A stretch of 51,876 nt of DNA, from assembly GCA_902761715.1 (NCBI GenBank), contig CACWLK010000010.1, positions 1 to 51,876 of the forward strand, read 5' to 3'. Of the stretch, positions 25,536 to 35,387 are shown piece after piece. This DNA comes from an uncultured Rhodospirillales bacterium (GTDB lineage: Bacteria; Pseudomonadota; Alphaproteobacteria; RF32; CAG-239). How positions within the stretch are numbered: the stretch's first letter is position 1; each line of letters starts with the position of its first letter. The notes below the pieces were generated by a model. It saw nothing but the letters and a program-made list of their open reading frames with translations. It had not been told where the DNA came from and did no database searches. The position numbers and the translations under genes are program-made.

Positions 25536-25627
25536 ATTTTTCTCCTCAATTTGCTTTTACAGACAATATAACTCAATCAAATTTGATGTCCATATATTTT
25601 GATTTTGACAAAAAAGACAAAATAAAG

Positions 25628-25656
25628 TTGACGAGGACACAACTTTGTAGTATTAT
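25628..25656 (+). promoter_or_regulatory. sigma70-type promoter of the 921-residue gene
   Basis: TTGACG (25628-25633), a 17-base spacer and TATTAT (25651-25656) match the consensus well. Transcription would begin near 25663, after the earliest in-frame GTG at 25659, which supports the ATG at 25695 as the start. Confidence 0.65.
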
Positions 25657-25694
25657 CAGTGCTATTGAATAATCAGCGAGCGAGATTTCATCTG

Positions 25695-28460
25695 ATGAGT
25701 GAAGAAAAAATCAAACAAATATTGAGCGCCTTATCCAGAGGGGTAGAAAATGTCAGCTTTTTGCATGATGCATACATGCAACTTGAGGCCTATGGTAACA
25801 ACGGACCTCTGTCCGCAGAAGTTGCCCAAGCGCTAAAACGCATTCGCATATATTCGGCCCGACAGGCAGAAATGCACCGCTATGTCATGCTCACGCCTGA
25901 TAACGCTGTCGATTTTGATGTTTATCTCTCTATTCTTGAAAAATCGCCGCAACAATCACCTGCACAGCAGGCGGAAATCCGCAAAACACGCCTTTCTCTC
26001 ATTCCGTATCTTGAAAAATTTGATGAAGAAAACGGCATCTCCTCAGTCAATGAAAACACCGATGTCAATGCCAATGCCGATTTATGGAACAAAGCCACCT
26101 CACTTATTGCGCCGGCTCAACTCTATTCATCTTCCGGCGGAACGGAACAGTATCGCATAACCAAGGGCTTTGAAAAGTTAATTCCGTTTTTTGTTTCATT
26201 GGATAAAAAAACTTATTCCGAAGTCATTGATTTGGCTCGCATTGAGACCATACAATCACTTTCTGCAAACCCACCGTCGTCTGACCGCAAAGCCGTTCGT
26301 CAGGCATATATTTCTAAAATGAACGATGTGCTGGGGCAGATTAGTGCTGAATTACTTCATGAATATAAACACCGTGAATTTCAAGGTTTCTCCTCAACCG
26401 ACAAAAGCTTTTATGCTCAAGATTCCTACCTTGAACAAAACATAAAAAAACAGTTTGGCGTAGATACTTTTTCCAACAAAGGGCGCCTCAGAGCCTCTAT
26501 GGCTGCGGTTAATTGCACCCGCAGTGCTCACATAGCCAGAGTTGCAACTCGTCTTCAAATTAAATCGCGCGCTAAAGAGGTTTGGCAAAAAGTTTATGAA
26601 TGGGATGCCAAAATGGGTAAAAAACACCCGTTCTTGTACCCTGCTGCCAAATCAGCCACCATCAGTTTGACCACCGGCATGATTGGTTCTCTTGCTTATT
26701 CTGGGTATAAGCTGGAAAGATCAATCCGTCGCAGTGTTGAAAACTATCATCAAAATGCAGACAAACAAAAGTATAAAGACTATTTCAGCTATATCACCGC
26801 TCAAGAGAACTTTAATGAGCTGGTAGATTTAGGCAAAAGCACGGCTCTTATTGCCGTATCCGGAATTTTTGCCGGTTCGGTAATTACCGAACATGGCATA
26901 AATGCCGCAGGCGGTTTGGTCGGACACATTTCCGAACACGGAGCTGGCAGCCTGTTTTCTGCTCAAAGTGCTACTCATGGTTTGATTGATAAACTCAAAC
27001 ACATCAACATTTCTTCATTTGTAAAATCTTTGGCTTCCAACTCAAGAATTTGGGCTTCAACAGCGGTCAGTGTCAGCGCCGGTATTGCCACCGGTGTCAA
27101 CACCTCATTACAGCAGCGCCAAGCCGAGCTTGAGCTTGATGAATTGTTGAAGTTGCGTGGAGCTACAAAATTTCCGCATGATCCAAAAACGCTAAAATTG
27201 CGTTCAACTGATCCCGAAACTTATTATACATTGGTTATAAAACACAATGAAATAACTCTTTCCGCAAAAGATAAACAACTCTTGGCAGAAAAGGCAATGT
27301 TAATCAACAGCAAAAGACAGGAAAAGAAAAGACGCGGTTGGGGTTCAGGTATTGGTACTGCCTTAGGTTTGGCCGGTGCCGGCATTTTGGGTTCCGGAAA
27401 CAGCAAAGTTGAGTTACACGACAACATCGACATAGACTTGACTGTCGAAAACAACACGGACATCTCGGAACACATAACCGCTACGCAGGTTGAACCCCAC
27501 ACGACCGAACCCGCACATGTTCATGCCGCCGCCAGCAATTTGGCTGCATTTACTTCTCACAAATCCGGAAGTCTTGCCGATAATGACGAGATTACTGTTG
27601 GCGAAAAATTGCGCATAATTAAAGGAGAGCGCCCTAATATAGTTCAATCAGAGCACGTTGAGGCACCTGTTTCCAAGCCTGCTGTTCCTGCACCGGCTCA
27701 AACAACGCATAAGCTTGCCGCCGATGTTGCCTCTAACCATGATTACGGCACGGATACAGATGAGAACAAGCTGGTGTCAGAAAAAATCAGAGAGCATATG
27801 GCTGCATCTCCGAGCAAAAATTTGCTTGCTCATGCCACACCAAGCCAAGCCCCTGAATCCGATTCGGATTCTGATGTCATAACTTCAACCGCTGACTTGT
27901 CCGGTTTTACTCAAAGTCAAACCGGTTTGTCATACAAAATTGATGATGACGGCAGCATAATTTTCAAAGGCGGCATACCTGATGACCAAACCGCCGCCCA
28001 AATAGAAGCTGAGGCTTTTGCCAATATTAGAAAGGCTGAAGCCGACGGTGCAGAAATCAGCGCCGGAGATCGCTTGTTTATGAATGAATATGCGTACAAT
28101 AACGATATCAATGTTCAACAGTCGCCGACAAATGTTCCTGCTCCCGAACAAGAAGAATATATTGCTGTTGCACCTGCAGTAATTGAAGAAATATCTGATT
28201 ATGATATTGCTCAAGACGAAACTGCAAATTATGAACAAGACACATACATTGCTGAAAGCACTCCGAGTACGGATACGTATATACATGAAACACCAACTCC
28301 GCACCACGGCAGAACCCGTACGGTCATAGAAGACGACATTTACTATTCTCCGTCCAAAAAAATTGCAGTTGAACATACCTGTTCTCATGCTCGTTCATCG
28401 GACAGCAAATATTTTTACAGCGTTTCCAAAGGATTTTTCAGCCTTAATGACCGCGGATAA
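25695..28460 (+). CDS. large hypothetical protein with hydrophobic middle and acidic low-complexity tail
   Basis: A 921-residue protein not recognised. Residues 1-310 are soluble and helical, rich in Ser, Ala, Gln and Glu. From about 320 to 570 there are several small-residue hydrophobic stretches (TISLTTGMIGSLAYSG, TALIAVSGIFAGSVI, TAVSVSAGIATGV, GIGTALGLAGAGILGSG) separated by charged segments, so membrane insertion is possible. From 570 to the end it is acidic, low in complexity and rich in Ala, Pro, Thr, Asp and Tyr. No signal peptide is present. It is monocistronic, with a clear promoter and terminator. A secreted effector or cell-organising protein are speculative readings. Confidence 0.7.
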   Translation: MSEEKIKQILSALSRGVENVSFLHDAYMQLEAYGNNGPLSAEVAQALKRIRIYSARQAEMHRYVMLTPDNAVDFDVYLSILEKSPQQSPAQQAEIRKTRLSLIPYLEKFDEENGISSVNENTDVNANADLWNKATSLIAPAQLYSSSGGTEQYRITKGFEKLIPFFVSLDKKTYSEVIDLARIETIQSLSANPPSSDRKAVRQAYISKMNDVLGQISAELLHEYKHREFQGFSSTDKSFYAQDSYLEQNIKKQFGVDTFSNKGRLRASMAAVNCTRSAHIARVATRLQIKSRAKEVWQKVYEWDAKMGKKHPFLYPAAKSATISLTTGMIGSLAYSGYKLERSIRRSVENYHQNADKQKYKDYFSYITAQENFNELVDLGKSTALIAVSGIFAGSVITEHGINAAGGLVGHISEHGAGSLFSAQSATHGLIDKLKHINISSFVKSLASNSRIWASTAVSVSAGIATGVNTSLQQRQAELELDELLKLRGATKFPHDPKTLKLRSTDPETYYTLVIKHNEITLSAKDKQLLAEKAMLINSKRQEKKRRGWGSGIGTALGLAGAGILGSGNSKVELHDNIDIDLTVENNTDISEHITATQVEPHTTEPAHVHAAASNLAAFTSHKSGSLADNDEITVGEKLRIIKGERPNIVQSEHVEAPVSKPAVPAPAQTTHKLAADVASNHDYGTDTDENKLVSEKIREHMAASPSKNLLAHATPSQAPESDSDSDVITSTADLSGFTQSQTGLSYKIDDDGSIIFKGGIPDDQTAAQIEAEAFANIRKAEADGAEISAGDRLFMNEYAYNNDINVQQSPTNVPAPEQEEYIAVAPAVIEEISDYDIAQDETANYEQDTYIAESTPSTDTYIHETPTPHHGRTRTVIEDDIYYSPSKKIAVEHTCSHARSSDSKYFYSVSKGFFSLNDRG

Positions 28461-28480
28461 TTATGCTTTGCATTTTCATT

Positions 28481-28509
28481 AAACTCCCTTTCCAAAATGG
28501 GAGTTTTTT
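28481..28509 (+). terminator. terminator after the 921-residue gene
   Basis: AACTCCC and GGGAGTT pair around a 10-base loop and are followed by a run of six T, 21 bases beyond the stop codon. Confidence 0.75.
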
Positions 28510-28567
28510 GTTGCAAAGTACCTAATCATTGGCTAATCTCAGACCTGAAATATTTAGAGAACATGCA

Positions 28568-29347
28568 ATGAAAATAGGTGTTTTTGATTCCGGACTGGGA
28601 GGGTTGGTAATTACTAAGGCGTTTATTAACGCCATGCCCGAATATGATTATTTTTATTATGGCGATTCGGCGCATCTCCCTTATGGCGACAAAACCTCCG
28701 GTCGCATACTTAATTATACTCTGGATGCCATGCGTTATATGATTGCCAATGACTGCAAAATCATAATCATTGCCTGCAACACGGCAACATCAATAGCCCT
28801 GCGCTATATTCAACAGCGCTTTATCCCCTCATATGCACCTGATGTCAAAGTTCTGGGCGTTGTTATTCCGACGGTAGAGGTCGCAGTTGAAAACGATTCT
28901 CATAGTGTCGGTGTAATTGCTACTTCGGCCACGATTCGCTCACACATCTACCGAGCTGAGTTACACAAAATTGTTCCCGATCTTAATATTGAAGAAATTG
29001 CCGCCCCTGAACTCGTGCCCGCTATTGAAAACAACGATTTTGCCACGGCTCAAGAATTTGTGCGGGAGTACAGCCGCTCTTTTACTGCCTGCGACAGCCT
29101 TATTTTGGGCTGTACGCATTATCCGTTACTAAAAAATATGTTCCGTGAAGCCCTTCCCAAAGTAAGGATAGTTTCGCAAGACGAACTCATGTCCGCCAAG
29201 CTTAAGGACTATCTTTTGCGCCACCCCGAAATTGAAAACTGTCTCAGTCGAAAAAGCGAGCGTTGCTTTAAGGTCAGCGCACTCAATACCCACTCGCAAA
29301 AAGTTGCTGCCAACCTTTTTCCGGACATTCCTTTGGTAAAAGCATAA
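28568..29347 (+). CDS. murI: glutamate racemase
   Basis: A 259-residue enzyme that makes D-glutamate for peptidoglycan. It has FDSGLGGL at the N-terminus, YYGDSAHLPYGDK, and the two catalytic Cys in IACNTATS (about residue 72) and LGCTHYPLL (about 184). The start at 28568 places MKIGVFDSG at the N-terminus as in the family; an upstream in-frame TTG adds an unlikely extension. It lies upstream of hslV with a gap of 68 bases. Confidence 0.96.
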   Translation: MKIGVFDSGLGGLVITKAFINAMPEYDYFYYGDSAHLPYGDKTSGRILNYTLDAMRYMIANDCKIIIIACNTATSIALRYIQQRFIPSYAPDVKVLGVVIPTVEVAVENDSHSVGVIATSATIRSHIYRAELHKIVPDLNIEEIAAPELVPAIENNDFATAQEFVREYSRSFTACDSLILGCTHYPLLKNMFREALPKVRIVSQDELMSAKLKDYLLRHPEIENCLSRKSERCFKVSALNTHSQKVAANLFPDIPLVKA

Positions 29348-29415
29348 GCTCATACTTGCAAAGCGCCAAAATTTTACCTACATATAAGCATGGACAATTT
29401 TTTTAAGGATTTCAA

Positions 29416-29949
29416 ATGACCACAATTTTATGCGTTCGTAAAGGTCCCGAGGTCGTTATTGCCGGAGATGGACAGGCAACTTTGGGCGAAACAGTAATTT
29501 TTAAATCTAAATCAGTAAAAGTTCGCCGTATCGGCAATGGAAAAATCATCGCCGGATTTGCCGGAGCCGCCGCCGACGGCATCACTTTAATTGAGCGCCT
29601 TGAGGGCAAACTTGAAAAACACGCCTATCAACTCAAACGAGCCGCAGTTGAACTTGCTAAAGATTGGCGCATGGACAAATATCTCCGCCAGTTGCAGGCT
29701 TTTATGATTGTTGCAGATAAAGATGTGTCATTGGTTATTTCCGGCACCGGTGAAGTTATGGAGCCCGATGACGGTATTATCGGTATCGGCAGCGGTGGCA
29801 ACTACGCTATGGCCGCCGCCAAAGCCTTGAATGATATTGAGGGGTTAACTCCGGAAGACATTGCCCGCAAAGCCATGCAGATTGCCGGCGACATTGATGT
29901 TTATACCAACCATAATTTGATTATTGAAAAGGTTTCGCAAAATGACTAG
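29416..29949 (+). CDS. hslV: ATP-dependent protease subunit HslV
   Basis: A 177-residue proteasome-like threonine peptidase. The Thr nucleophile follows Met1 (MTTILCVRK) and is exposed by Met removal. [11 protein letters not shown] and [17 protein letters not shown] are family signatures, and Lys33-region residues are present. It forms the HslVU (ClpYQ) complex with the following gene, which it overlaps by 8 bases. AAGGA lies 7 bases upstream of the ATG. Confidence 0.97.
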   Translation: MTTILCVRKGPEVVIAGDGQATLGETVIFKSKSVKVRRIGNGKIIAGFAGAAADGITLIERLEGKLEKHAYQLKRAAVELAKDWRMDKYLRQLQAFMIVADKDVSLVISGTGEVMEPDDGIIGIGSGGNYAMAAAKALNDIEGLTPEDIARKAMQIAGDIDVYTNHNLIIEKVSQND

Positions 29950-31258
29950 CACAAATTTCAGCCCTCGAGAGATTGTTTCTGAACTTGATCGCTACATTAT
30001 CGGTCAGGAAGACGCCAAAAAAGCCGTTGCTGTTGCTTTGCGTAACCGTTGGCGCCGTATGCAGGTTGAGGAAAATTTACGTGAAGAAATAGTTCCCAAG
30101 AATATTTTAATGGTCGGCCCCACCGGCGTTGGCAAAACAGAGATTTCTCGTCGCTTGGCAAAGTTAGCCAAAGCTCCGTTTATCAAGGTAGAAGCCACCA
30201 AGTTCACCGAAATCGGCTACGTTGGTCGCGATGTTGAATCAATTATCCGTGATTTGCTGGATATTGCCATTGCTCAAAACAAAACCAAGATGCGCAAAGC
30301 AGTTGAAGAAAAAGCCGCTTTGACTGCAGAAGAACGAATTATTGAAGCATTGGTCGGGCTGTCTGCCAGCGATGAAACCAAAGCCAAATTTCGCCAAATG
30401 TTTCGTAGCGGTGAGCTTGATGAACGTGAAATTGAAATTAGTATCATCGATTCTCAAGCCAACACCATGCCGACTATGGAAATCCCCGGTATGCCCGGCG
30501 CCTCAATGGGCATGATTAGTCTTGGCGATATTTTGGGAAAATCATTTGGCGACAAATATACTACCAAAAAAATGACTGTTGCCGATGCTCGCAAAGTGGT
30601 TATGCAGGAAGAATGCGACAAACTGCTTGATAATGATAAAATAATTTCCGAATCAATTAAGTCGGTTGAAAATGACGGTATTGTGTTTATTGATGAAATC
30701 GACAAGATTTGCGGACACGATGAACGGCGTGGCGGCGATGTTTCCCGCGAGGGTGTGCAACGAGATTTACTGCCGTTGATTGAAGGCACAACTGTTTCTA
30801 CCAAACACGGAATGGTCAAGACCAACCATATTTTGTTTATTTGTTCCGGTGCTTTCCACCTCTCTAAACCATCTGATTTACTGCCTGAACTTCAGGGGCG
30901 ATTACCGATAAGAGTCGAACTTCAAGCCCTTACTCATAACGATTTTGTGCGTATTTTAACCGAACCGGAGGCCAATCTCATCAAACAATATCGTGCTCTT
31001 TTGCAAACCGAAAATTTTGAGCTTGAATTTTCACCGGAAGCCATTGATCGCATTGCCGATATTGCTGTCCAAATCAATGAAAATGTTGAAAATATCGGGG
31101 CTCGGCGCTTGCATACCGTACTTGAAATTTTGCTTGAGGATATCAGTTTTACGGCTTCAGACCGTAGCGGAGAAAAGGTCGTAATCACTCCGGCAATGGT
31201 TGATGAAAAACTGAGCCGTTACACTAAAGTCAGCGACCTGTCGAAGTTTATACTCTGA
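29942..31258 (+). CDS. hslU: ATP-dependent protease ATPase subunit HslU
   Basis: A 438-residue AAA+ unfoldase that feeds substrates to HslV. Walker A (GPTGVGKTE, about residues 58-66), the pore motif [10 protein letters not shown], the intermediate domain (about 110-235), Walker B ([11 protein letters not shown]) and the C-terminal SKFIL tail for docking into HslV are seen. The start at 29942 overlaps hslV by 8 bases and gives the usual N-terminus [17 protein letters not shown]. hemW overlaps the stop (TGATG). Confidence 0.97.
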   Translation: MTSTNFSPREIVSELDRYIIGQEDAKKAVAVALRNRWRRMQVEENLREEIVPKNILMVGPTGVGKTEISRRLAKLAKAPFIKVEATKFTEIGYVGRDVESIIRDLLDIAIAQNKTKMRKAVEEKAALTAEERIIEALVGLSASDETKAKFRQMFRSGELDEREIEISIIDSQANTMPTMEIPGMPGASMGMISLGDILGKSFGDKYTTKKMTVADARKVVMQEECDKLLDNDKIISESIKSVENDGIVFIDEIDKICGHDERRGGDVSREGVQRDLLPLIEGTTVSTKHGMVKTNHILFICSGAFHLSKPSDLLPELQGRLPIRVELQALTHNDFVRILTEPEANLIKQYRALLQTENFELEFSPEAIDRIADIAVQINENVENIGARRLHTVLEILLEDISFTASDRSGEKVVITPAMVDEKLSRYTKVSDLSKFIL

Positions 31259-32346
31259 TGCAACGTTTAGGTATATATATTCATTGGCCCTATTGCAAAA
31301 GCAAGTGCCCTTATTGCGACTTTTTCAGCCGTGTTCAAAAAAATGTTGATCAATCGGCAATAATCAAAAGCTATCTTGCCGACCTTGAATATTATCGCAG
31401 CCTGAATGATGACTATAGAGTTGAAAGCATATTTTTCGGCGGTGGTACACCTTCGCTGATTAATCCGCAACACATAAGCGAGATTATTGATAAAATAACT
31501 GCTCTCTGGCACTATTCCGACCGGCTTGAAATTTCACTTGAAGCCAACCCCAACACTGATGATGGACGCCTGTTTTCTGAGCTCAAATCGGCAGGCATAA
31601 ACCGTCTTTCCTTAGGGGTACAAGCCCTAAACGATGTTGATTTAAAATTCTTGGGGCGCACTCACAGTTTGAACGATGCACTTGCTTCTATCGATTCGGT
31701 GTTGCAAAACTTTAATAACCATTCAATTGACCTGATTTATGCCCGTCCTGATCAAGACATAAAGTCTTGGCAAAAAGAACTCAAAACCGCCTGTTCTTTT
31801 GGCTTAAAGCATTTATCCCTCTACCAACTTACCATTGAAGAAAACACGGTTTTTGCCAAGAAAAACATTAAAAGTGCTGATGAAGAAAAAGCTCGAAAAC
31901 TTTATGCCGTTTCAGAAGAAACATTATTTCATCACGGATATAATCGTTACGAGGTTTCAAACTATGCACAAAAAGGCCACGAATGTCATCACAATCTCGG
32001 TTATTGGCAAGGATACGATTATGTCGGTATCGGTAACGGTGCGGTCGGAAGATTTCATATAAACGGCAAGCTCTACAATACATTTTATCCTCGTCAACAA
32101 GAACTCATAACACCTCAAGAACGTGCTGAAGAACTGTTGATTATGGGGTTGCGCTTGCCAGAAGGTATAAATAAAAAGCGCTTTTTTTCTCAATGCGGAA
32201 TTGACTTAAACGATGTCATTAGCACCGCCAAATTACAACAATTTTGCCGTGAAAACCTGCTGATTGATACTCCCGAAACTTTGCAAACCACAGCTTCAGG
32301 CAATTTAATCTTAAATTATCTCATTGAGCAACTCATAAACTTATAA
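31258..32346 (+). CDS. hemW: radical SAM heme chaperone HemW (HemN-like)
   Basis: A 362-residue radical SAM protein. It has the CKSKCPYCDF cluster motif (CxxxCxxC, residues 13-20), FFGGGTPSLI, and a HemN-like C-terminal domain. The spacing is that of HemW, which delivers heme, rather than oxygen-independent coproporphyrinogen oxidase, which carries a further N-terminal extension. It overlaps hslU by one base, so translation is probably coupled. Older annotations would call it HemN. Confidence 0.9.
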   Translation: MQRLGIYIHWPYCKSKCPYCDFFSRVQKNVDQSAIIKSYLADLEYYRSLNDDYRVESIFFGGGTPSLINPQHISEIIDKITALWHYSDRLEISLEANPNTDDGRLFSELKSAGINRLSLGVQALNDVDLKFLGRTHSLNDALASIDSVLQNFNNHSIDLIYARPDQDIKSWQKELKTACSFGLKHLSLYQLTIEENTVFAKKNIKSADEEKARKLYAVSEETLFHHGYNRYEVSNYAQKGHECHHNLGYWQGYDYVGIGNGAVGRFHINGKLYNTFYPRQQELITPQERAEELLIMGLRLPEGINKKRFFSQCGIDLNDVISTAKLQQFCRENLLIDTPETLQTTASGNLILNYLIEQLINL

Positions 32347-32388
32347 AAAATTAACCTCTCTATGCTAGTTTCAAAGCAAGAGGTAAAA

Positions 32389-33678
32389 ATGTTTAAAAAG
32401 TGGCTGCAATCATTATCAATTTATGCCGATCGTCGTATGCTTACCATGATTGGTCTGGGCTTTTCCAGCGGTTTTCCGCTTCTGTTGGTGTCCGGCACAC
32501 TGTCGCTGTGGCTGAAAGACAGCGGCTTAAGCTATGCTCTGATCGGAGCATTTGCTTTGGTAAAAAGTCCATACAGTTTCAAATGGGCGTGGTCTCCGTT
32601 GATTGACCGCATTCGGTTGCCACTCTTTTGCCGACTTGGTCGCCGACGCGGCTGGGCATTATTTACGCAAATACTTTTAATGTTGGCAATTTTTACATTA
32701 TCCCGCATAACACCCTCGGTTGACAATTGGCAACTGGTTGCATTTTTGGCGATGACGGTTGTCTTTTGTTCTGCCTCTCAAGACATTGTTGTCGATTCGT
32801 TTCGTATTGACAGTTTTGAAGACACAGAGCAGGGTGCCGGTTCAGCCGTTTTTGTTCTCGGATATCGTATCGGCATGATTTTTTCTGGTGCTTTTGCGCT
32901 TATGCTCGCTGACCATTTAAGCTGGAACGAAGTTTACTCAATTATGTCAATGGGAGCACTCATCGGTATAATCACGATTTTGTTTTCTAAAGAGCCGGAA
33001 AAGGACAAATCATATTATGAACCGTCTGCAGATCGTTTGCCGTTTTGGCCCCGCCTTATCCGCTTTTTGCGCCGCTCTATTGTCGCTCCTTTTACTGACT
33101 TTATGCGCCATAATAAATGGTATTTAATTCTGATTTTTATTTTGCTATTTCGCTTAAGTGATGATTACAAAGCTCCAATGGCAAATTTATTTTATGATGA
33201 CATGGGCTTTACAAAAGCCCAGATTGGCTATGCTTCCAAAATTTATGGCATGATTGCAACTATTATCGGTGGGCTGATTGGCGGGCTGGTAGTCGGGCGC
33301 AAAGGTCTGCGTTACAGTCTTATGTTAACCGGAATTTTGCAGGGATTAACCAACCTTGTTTACATTGCTCAAGCCTATGCCGGCAACAACATTTATATGC
33401 TGGGTGTTACCATTTGTGCTGACAACCTTGCCGGTGGTATGGCAACAACAGCCTTGGTTGCCTATTTGTCATCACTGTGCAGTGTGGCATATACAGCGAC
33501 ACAATACGCCCTGTTATCATCATTAATGAGCATTACTCGTGATGTTGTTTCATCAAGTAGTGGCTATGTTGCCGGACACTTAAGTTGGCCTGCTTTCTTT
33601 TTGTGTTCGGCATTGTTAGTGCTTCCGGCACTTATCTTGCTCGGATACATGATAAACAAAGATTTGGTAAAGAAATAA
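32389..33678 (+). CDS. ampG: AmpG-like MFS permease
   Basis: A 429-residue transporter with about 12 membrane segments. The N-terminal LGFSSGFPLLLVSGTLSLWL and KWAWSPLIDR match AmpG permeases, which import anhydromuropeptides for cell-wall recycling. Start at 32389 has AAGAGG upstream; an in-frame start at 32362 is less likely. Related AmpG-like carriers in alphaproteobacteria may take other substrates. It follows hemW after a short gap. Confidence 0.85.
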   Translation: MFKKWLQSLSIYADRRMLTMIGLGFSSGFPLLLVSGTLSLWLKDSGLSYALIGAFALVKSPYSFKWAWSPLIDRIRLPLFCRLGRRRGWALFTQILLMLAIFTLSRITPSVDNWQLVAFLAMTVVFCSASQDIVVDSFRIDSFEDTEQGAGSAVFVLGYRIGMIFSGAFALMLADHLSWNEVYSIMSMGALIGIITILFSKEPEKDKSYYEPSADRLPFWPRLIRFLRRSIVAPFTDFMRHNKWYLILIFILLFRLSDDYKAPMANLFYDDMGFTKAQIGYASKIYGMIATIIGGLIGGLVVGRKGLRYSLMLTGILQGLTNLVYIAQAYAGNNIYMLGVTICADNLAGGMATTALVAYLSSLCSVAYTATQYALLSSLMSITRDVVSSSSGYVAGHLSWPAFFLCSALLVLPALILLGYMINKDLVKK

Positions 33679-33741
33679 ACTTTACAAAGACTTTTTGTCT
33701 TGTTACTATGAGGCAAAATCAAATTATTAATCAATTTTCAT

Positions 33742-34122
33742 ATGGGATTATTTGTTCTGTTTATACTTGTCTTTTTGGCAATGTATATGTCTGTGTTCTT
33801 AAACACGGAGCGAGTGCTTGAAAAATTTGGCAGTTACCCTTGGGAAAAAGGTGTCTGGCGTAAAATAGAGATTGCACTCATCATTCTGGCAACTCTTGCC
33901 GTCATTTTTGACATTAAGGCAGAGCTTGCATGTACCGGTTGTGCACTTATTGTGCTGATCGGTGGAATAGTTGTGTATTTCCGCTTTAGTTCTACACTAT
34001 GGAAAATCGCACTGATTATTGCTGTTATTATGCTTATTGCCGGCGCTTTTTACAGCATTTGGCTTATATTATTCGGATCACTTGTGATTCTAATTCGGAG
34101 CATGACAATCTTAGACGACTGA
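33742..34122 (+). CDS. small integral membrane protein
   Basis: A 126-residue protein not recognised. About four hydrophobic helices (residues 3-19, 42-58, 62-80 and 88-120) cover most of the sequence, with a short polar loop (TERVLEKFGSYPWEKG). No Shine-Dalgarno is obvious. It follows the AmpG-like gene by 63 bases and ends before a strong bidirectional terminator. It may be co-transcribed with the transporter. Confidence 0.6.
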   Translation: MGLFVLFILVFLAMYMSVFLNTERVLEKFGSYPWEKGVWRKIEIALIILATLAVIFDIKAELACTGCALIVLIGGIVVYFRFSSTLWKIALIIAVIMLIAGAFYSIWLILFGSLVILIRSMTILDD

Positions 34123-34145
34123 GATTAATAGCAATTATTAGCCTA

Positions 34146-34182
34146 AACAAAAAGCCGCTTGTTGCAACAAGCGGCTTTTGTT
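34146..34182. terminator. bidirectional terminator
   Basis: AACAAAAAGCCGCTTGTTG and CAACAAGCGGCTTTTGTT form a long near-perfect stem. It ends both the small membrane protein gene and the converging fba gene. Confidence 0.92.
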
Positions 34183-34198
34183 AATTTGCTGACCAATC

Positions 34199-35248
34199 TT
34201 ACAATTCACCGGCAGCGTAGCGTTTTGCCATTTCTGACATCGGAATAACCTTAATTTTGTCGGCATGACCGGCAGCGCCAAAAGCAATGTAGCGAGCCTC
34301 GCATACTTTTTGCATTTCTTCAATTGCCGGCTTAAGATATTTGCGTGGGTCAAATTCTTTCGGGTTCTCAGCAAACAATCTGCGAATTGCACCGGTAATT
34401 GCCATGCGGCAGTCAGTATCAACGTTTACTTTGCGAACACCGGCCTTAATGCCACGAACAATATCCTCAACCGGAACACCGAATGTCTGCGGAATTGCAC
34501 CGCCATATGCATTAATTAAATCTTGCAGTTCTTGCGGAACCGAAGAAGATCCGTGCATAACCATGTGGGTATTCGGCAATTTTTGATGAATTTTTTCAAT
34601 TACATCAATAGCTAAAATATCGCCGGTAGGCTTGCGTGTAAATTTATAGGCACCATGAGAGGTTCCGACTGCAACTGCCAAAGCATCAAGCTTTGTCTCG
34701 GCAACAAAACGAGCAGCCTCATCAGGATCGGTTACCAAGCGTTTTTTATCAATAGTTCCCTCAGCACCATGACCATCTTCCTTGTCGCCTTTTCCGGTCT
34801 CTAATGAGCCGATAACACCAAGCTCACCTTCAACCGAAGCGCCGACTGCATGTGCACGAGCAACAACTTCCTTAGTAACTCTGACATTATACTCAAAAGA
34901 TGACGGAGTTTTGCCATCAGCTTCCAATGAACCGTCCATCATTACTGACGAATATCCGTTGACGATTGCCGACTGACAAATATCTACCGATGATCCGTGA
35001 TCTTGGTGAATGCAAATCGGCAATTCCGGAAACATTTCAATTCCGGCGGCAACCATATGACGTATCATCGGGTCGCCGGCAAATTTACGAGCTCCTGTAG
35101 AAGTTTGTAAAATAACCGGAGCATTAACTTTACGTGCCGCTTGCAAAACAGCGATAACTTGCTCCATATCGTTAATATTAAAAGCCGGAACGCCGTAATT
35201 GTTTTCGGCAGCATGGTCTAAAATTTGACGCATTGTAACTAAAGGCAT
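34199..35248 (-). CDS. fba: class II fructose-bisphosphate aldolase
   Basis: A 349-residue zinc-dependent aldolase of glycolysis and gluconeogenesis. CIHQDHGSS supplies Asp and His of the metal site, SVMMDGSLE and GASVEGELGVIG are family signatures, VGTSHGAYKF carries a second ligand, and VMHGSSSVP a third. NVDTDCRMAITGAIR binds phosphate. AAGGAG lies 7 bases from the ATG. It is the long class IIB type by sequence and length. It has its own promoter on the minus strand. Confidence 0.95.
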   Translation of the reverse strand: MPLVTMRQILDHAAENNYGVPAFNINDMEQVIAVLQAARKVNAPVILQTSTGARKFAGDPMIRHMVAAGIEMFPELPICIHQDHGSSVDICQSAIVNGYSSVMMDGSLEADGKTPSSFEYNVRVTKEVVARAHAVGASVEGELGVIGSLETGKGDKEDGHGAEGTIDKKRLVTDPDEAARFVAETKLDALAVAVGTSHGAYKFTRKPTGDILAIDVIEKIHQKLPNTHMVMHGSSSVPQELQDLINAYGGAIPQTFGVPVEDIVRGIKAGVRKVNVDTDCRMAITGAIRRLFAENPKEFDPRKYLKPAIEEMQKVCEARYIAFGAAGHADKIKVIPMSEMAKRYAAGEL

Positions 35249-35282
35249 TTTTATCTCCTTAAAAATTTTTTAACTGTACCGA

Positions 35283-35310
35283 AGTATATTCAGCCGAGGT
35301 ATTTTTGCAA
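35283..35310 (-). promoter_or_regulatory. sigma70-type promoter of fba
   Basis: On the minus strand TTGCAA (35305-35310), a 16-base spacer and TATACT (35283-35288) form a good promoter. The expected start near 35276 gives a leader of about 28 bases. Confidence 0.6.
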
Positions 35311-35387
35311 GTTTTTTATTTTATACTGGTATTATTGCAAAAAAAGTAATATAATTTTTGTCAAGAAAGGACAAAAACGGATTCAAA

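Noticed and set aside
25659..25694. GTG start for the 921-residue protein
   Set aside because: It lies before the predicted transcription start at about 25663.
31258..32346. Oxygen-independent coproporphyrinogen III oxidase (HemN)
   Set aside because: Length and Cys-motif position near the N-terminus fit HemW better than true HemN.
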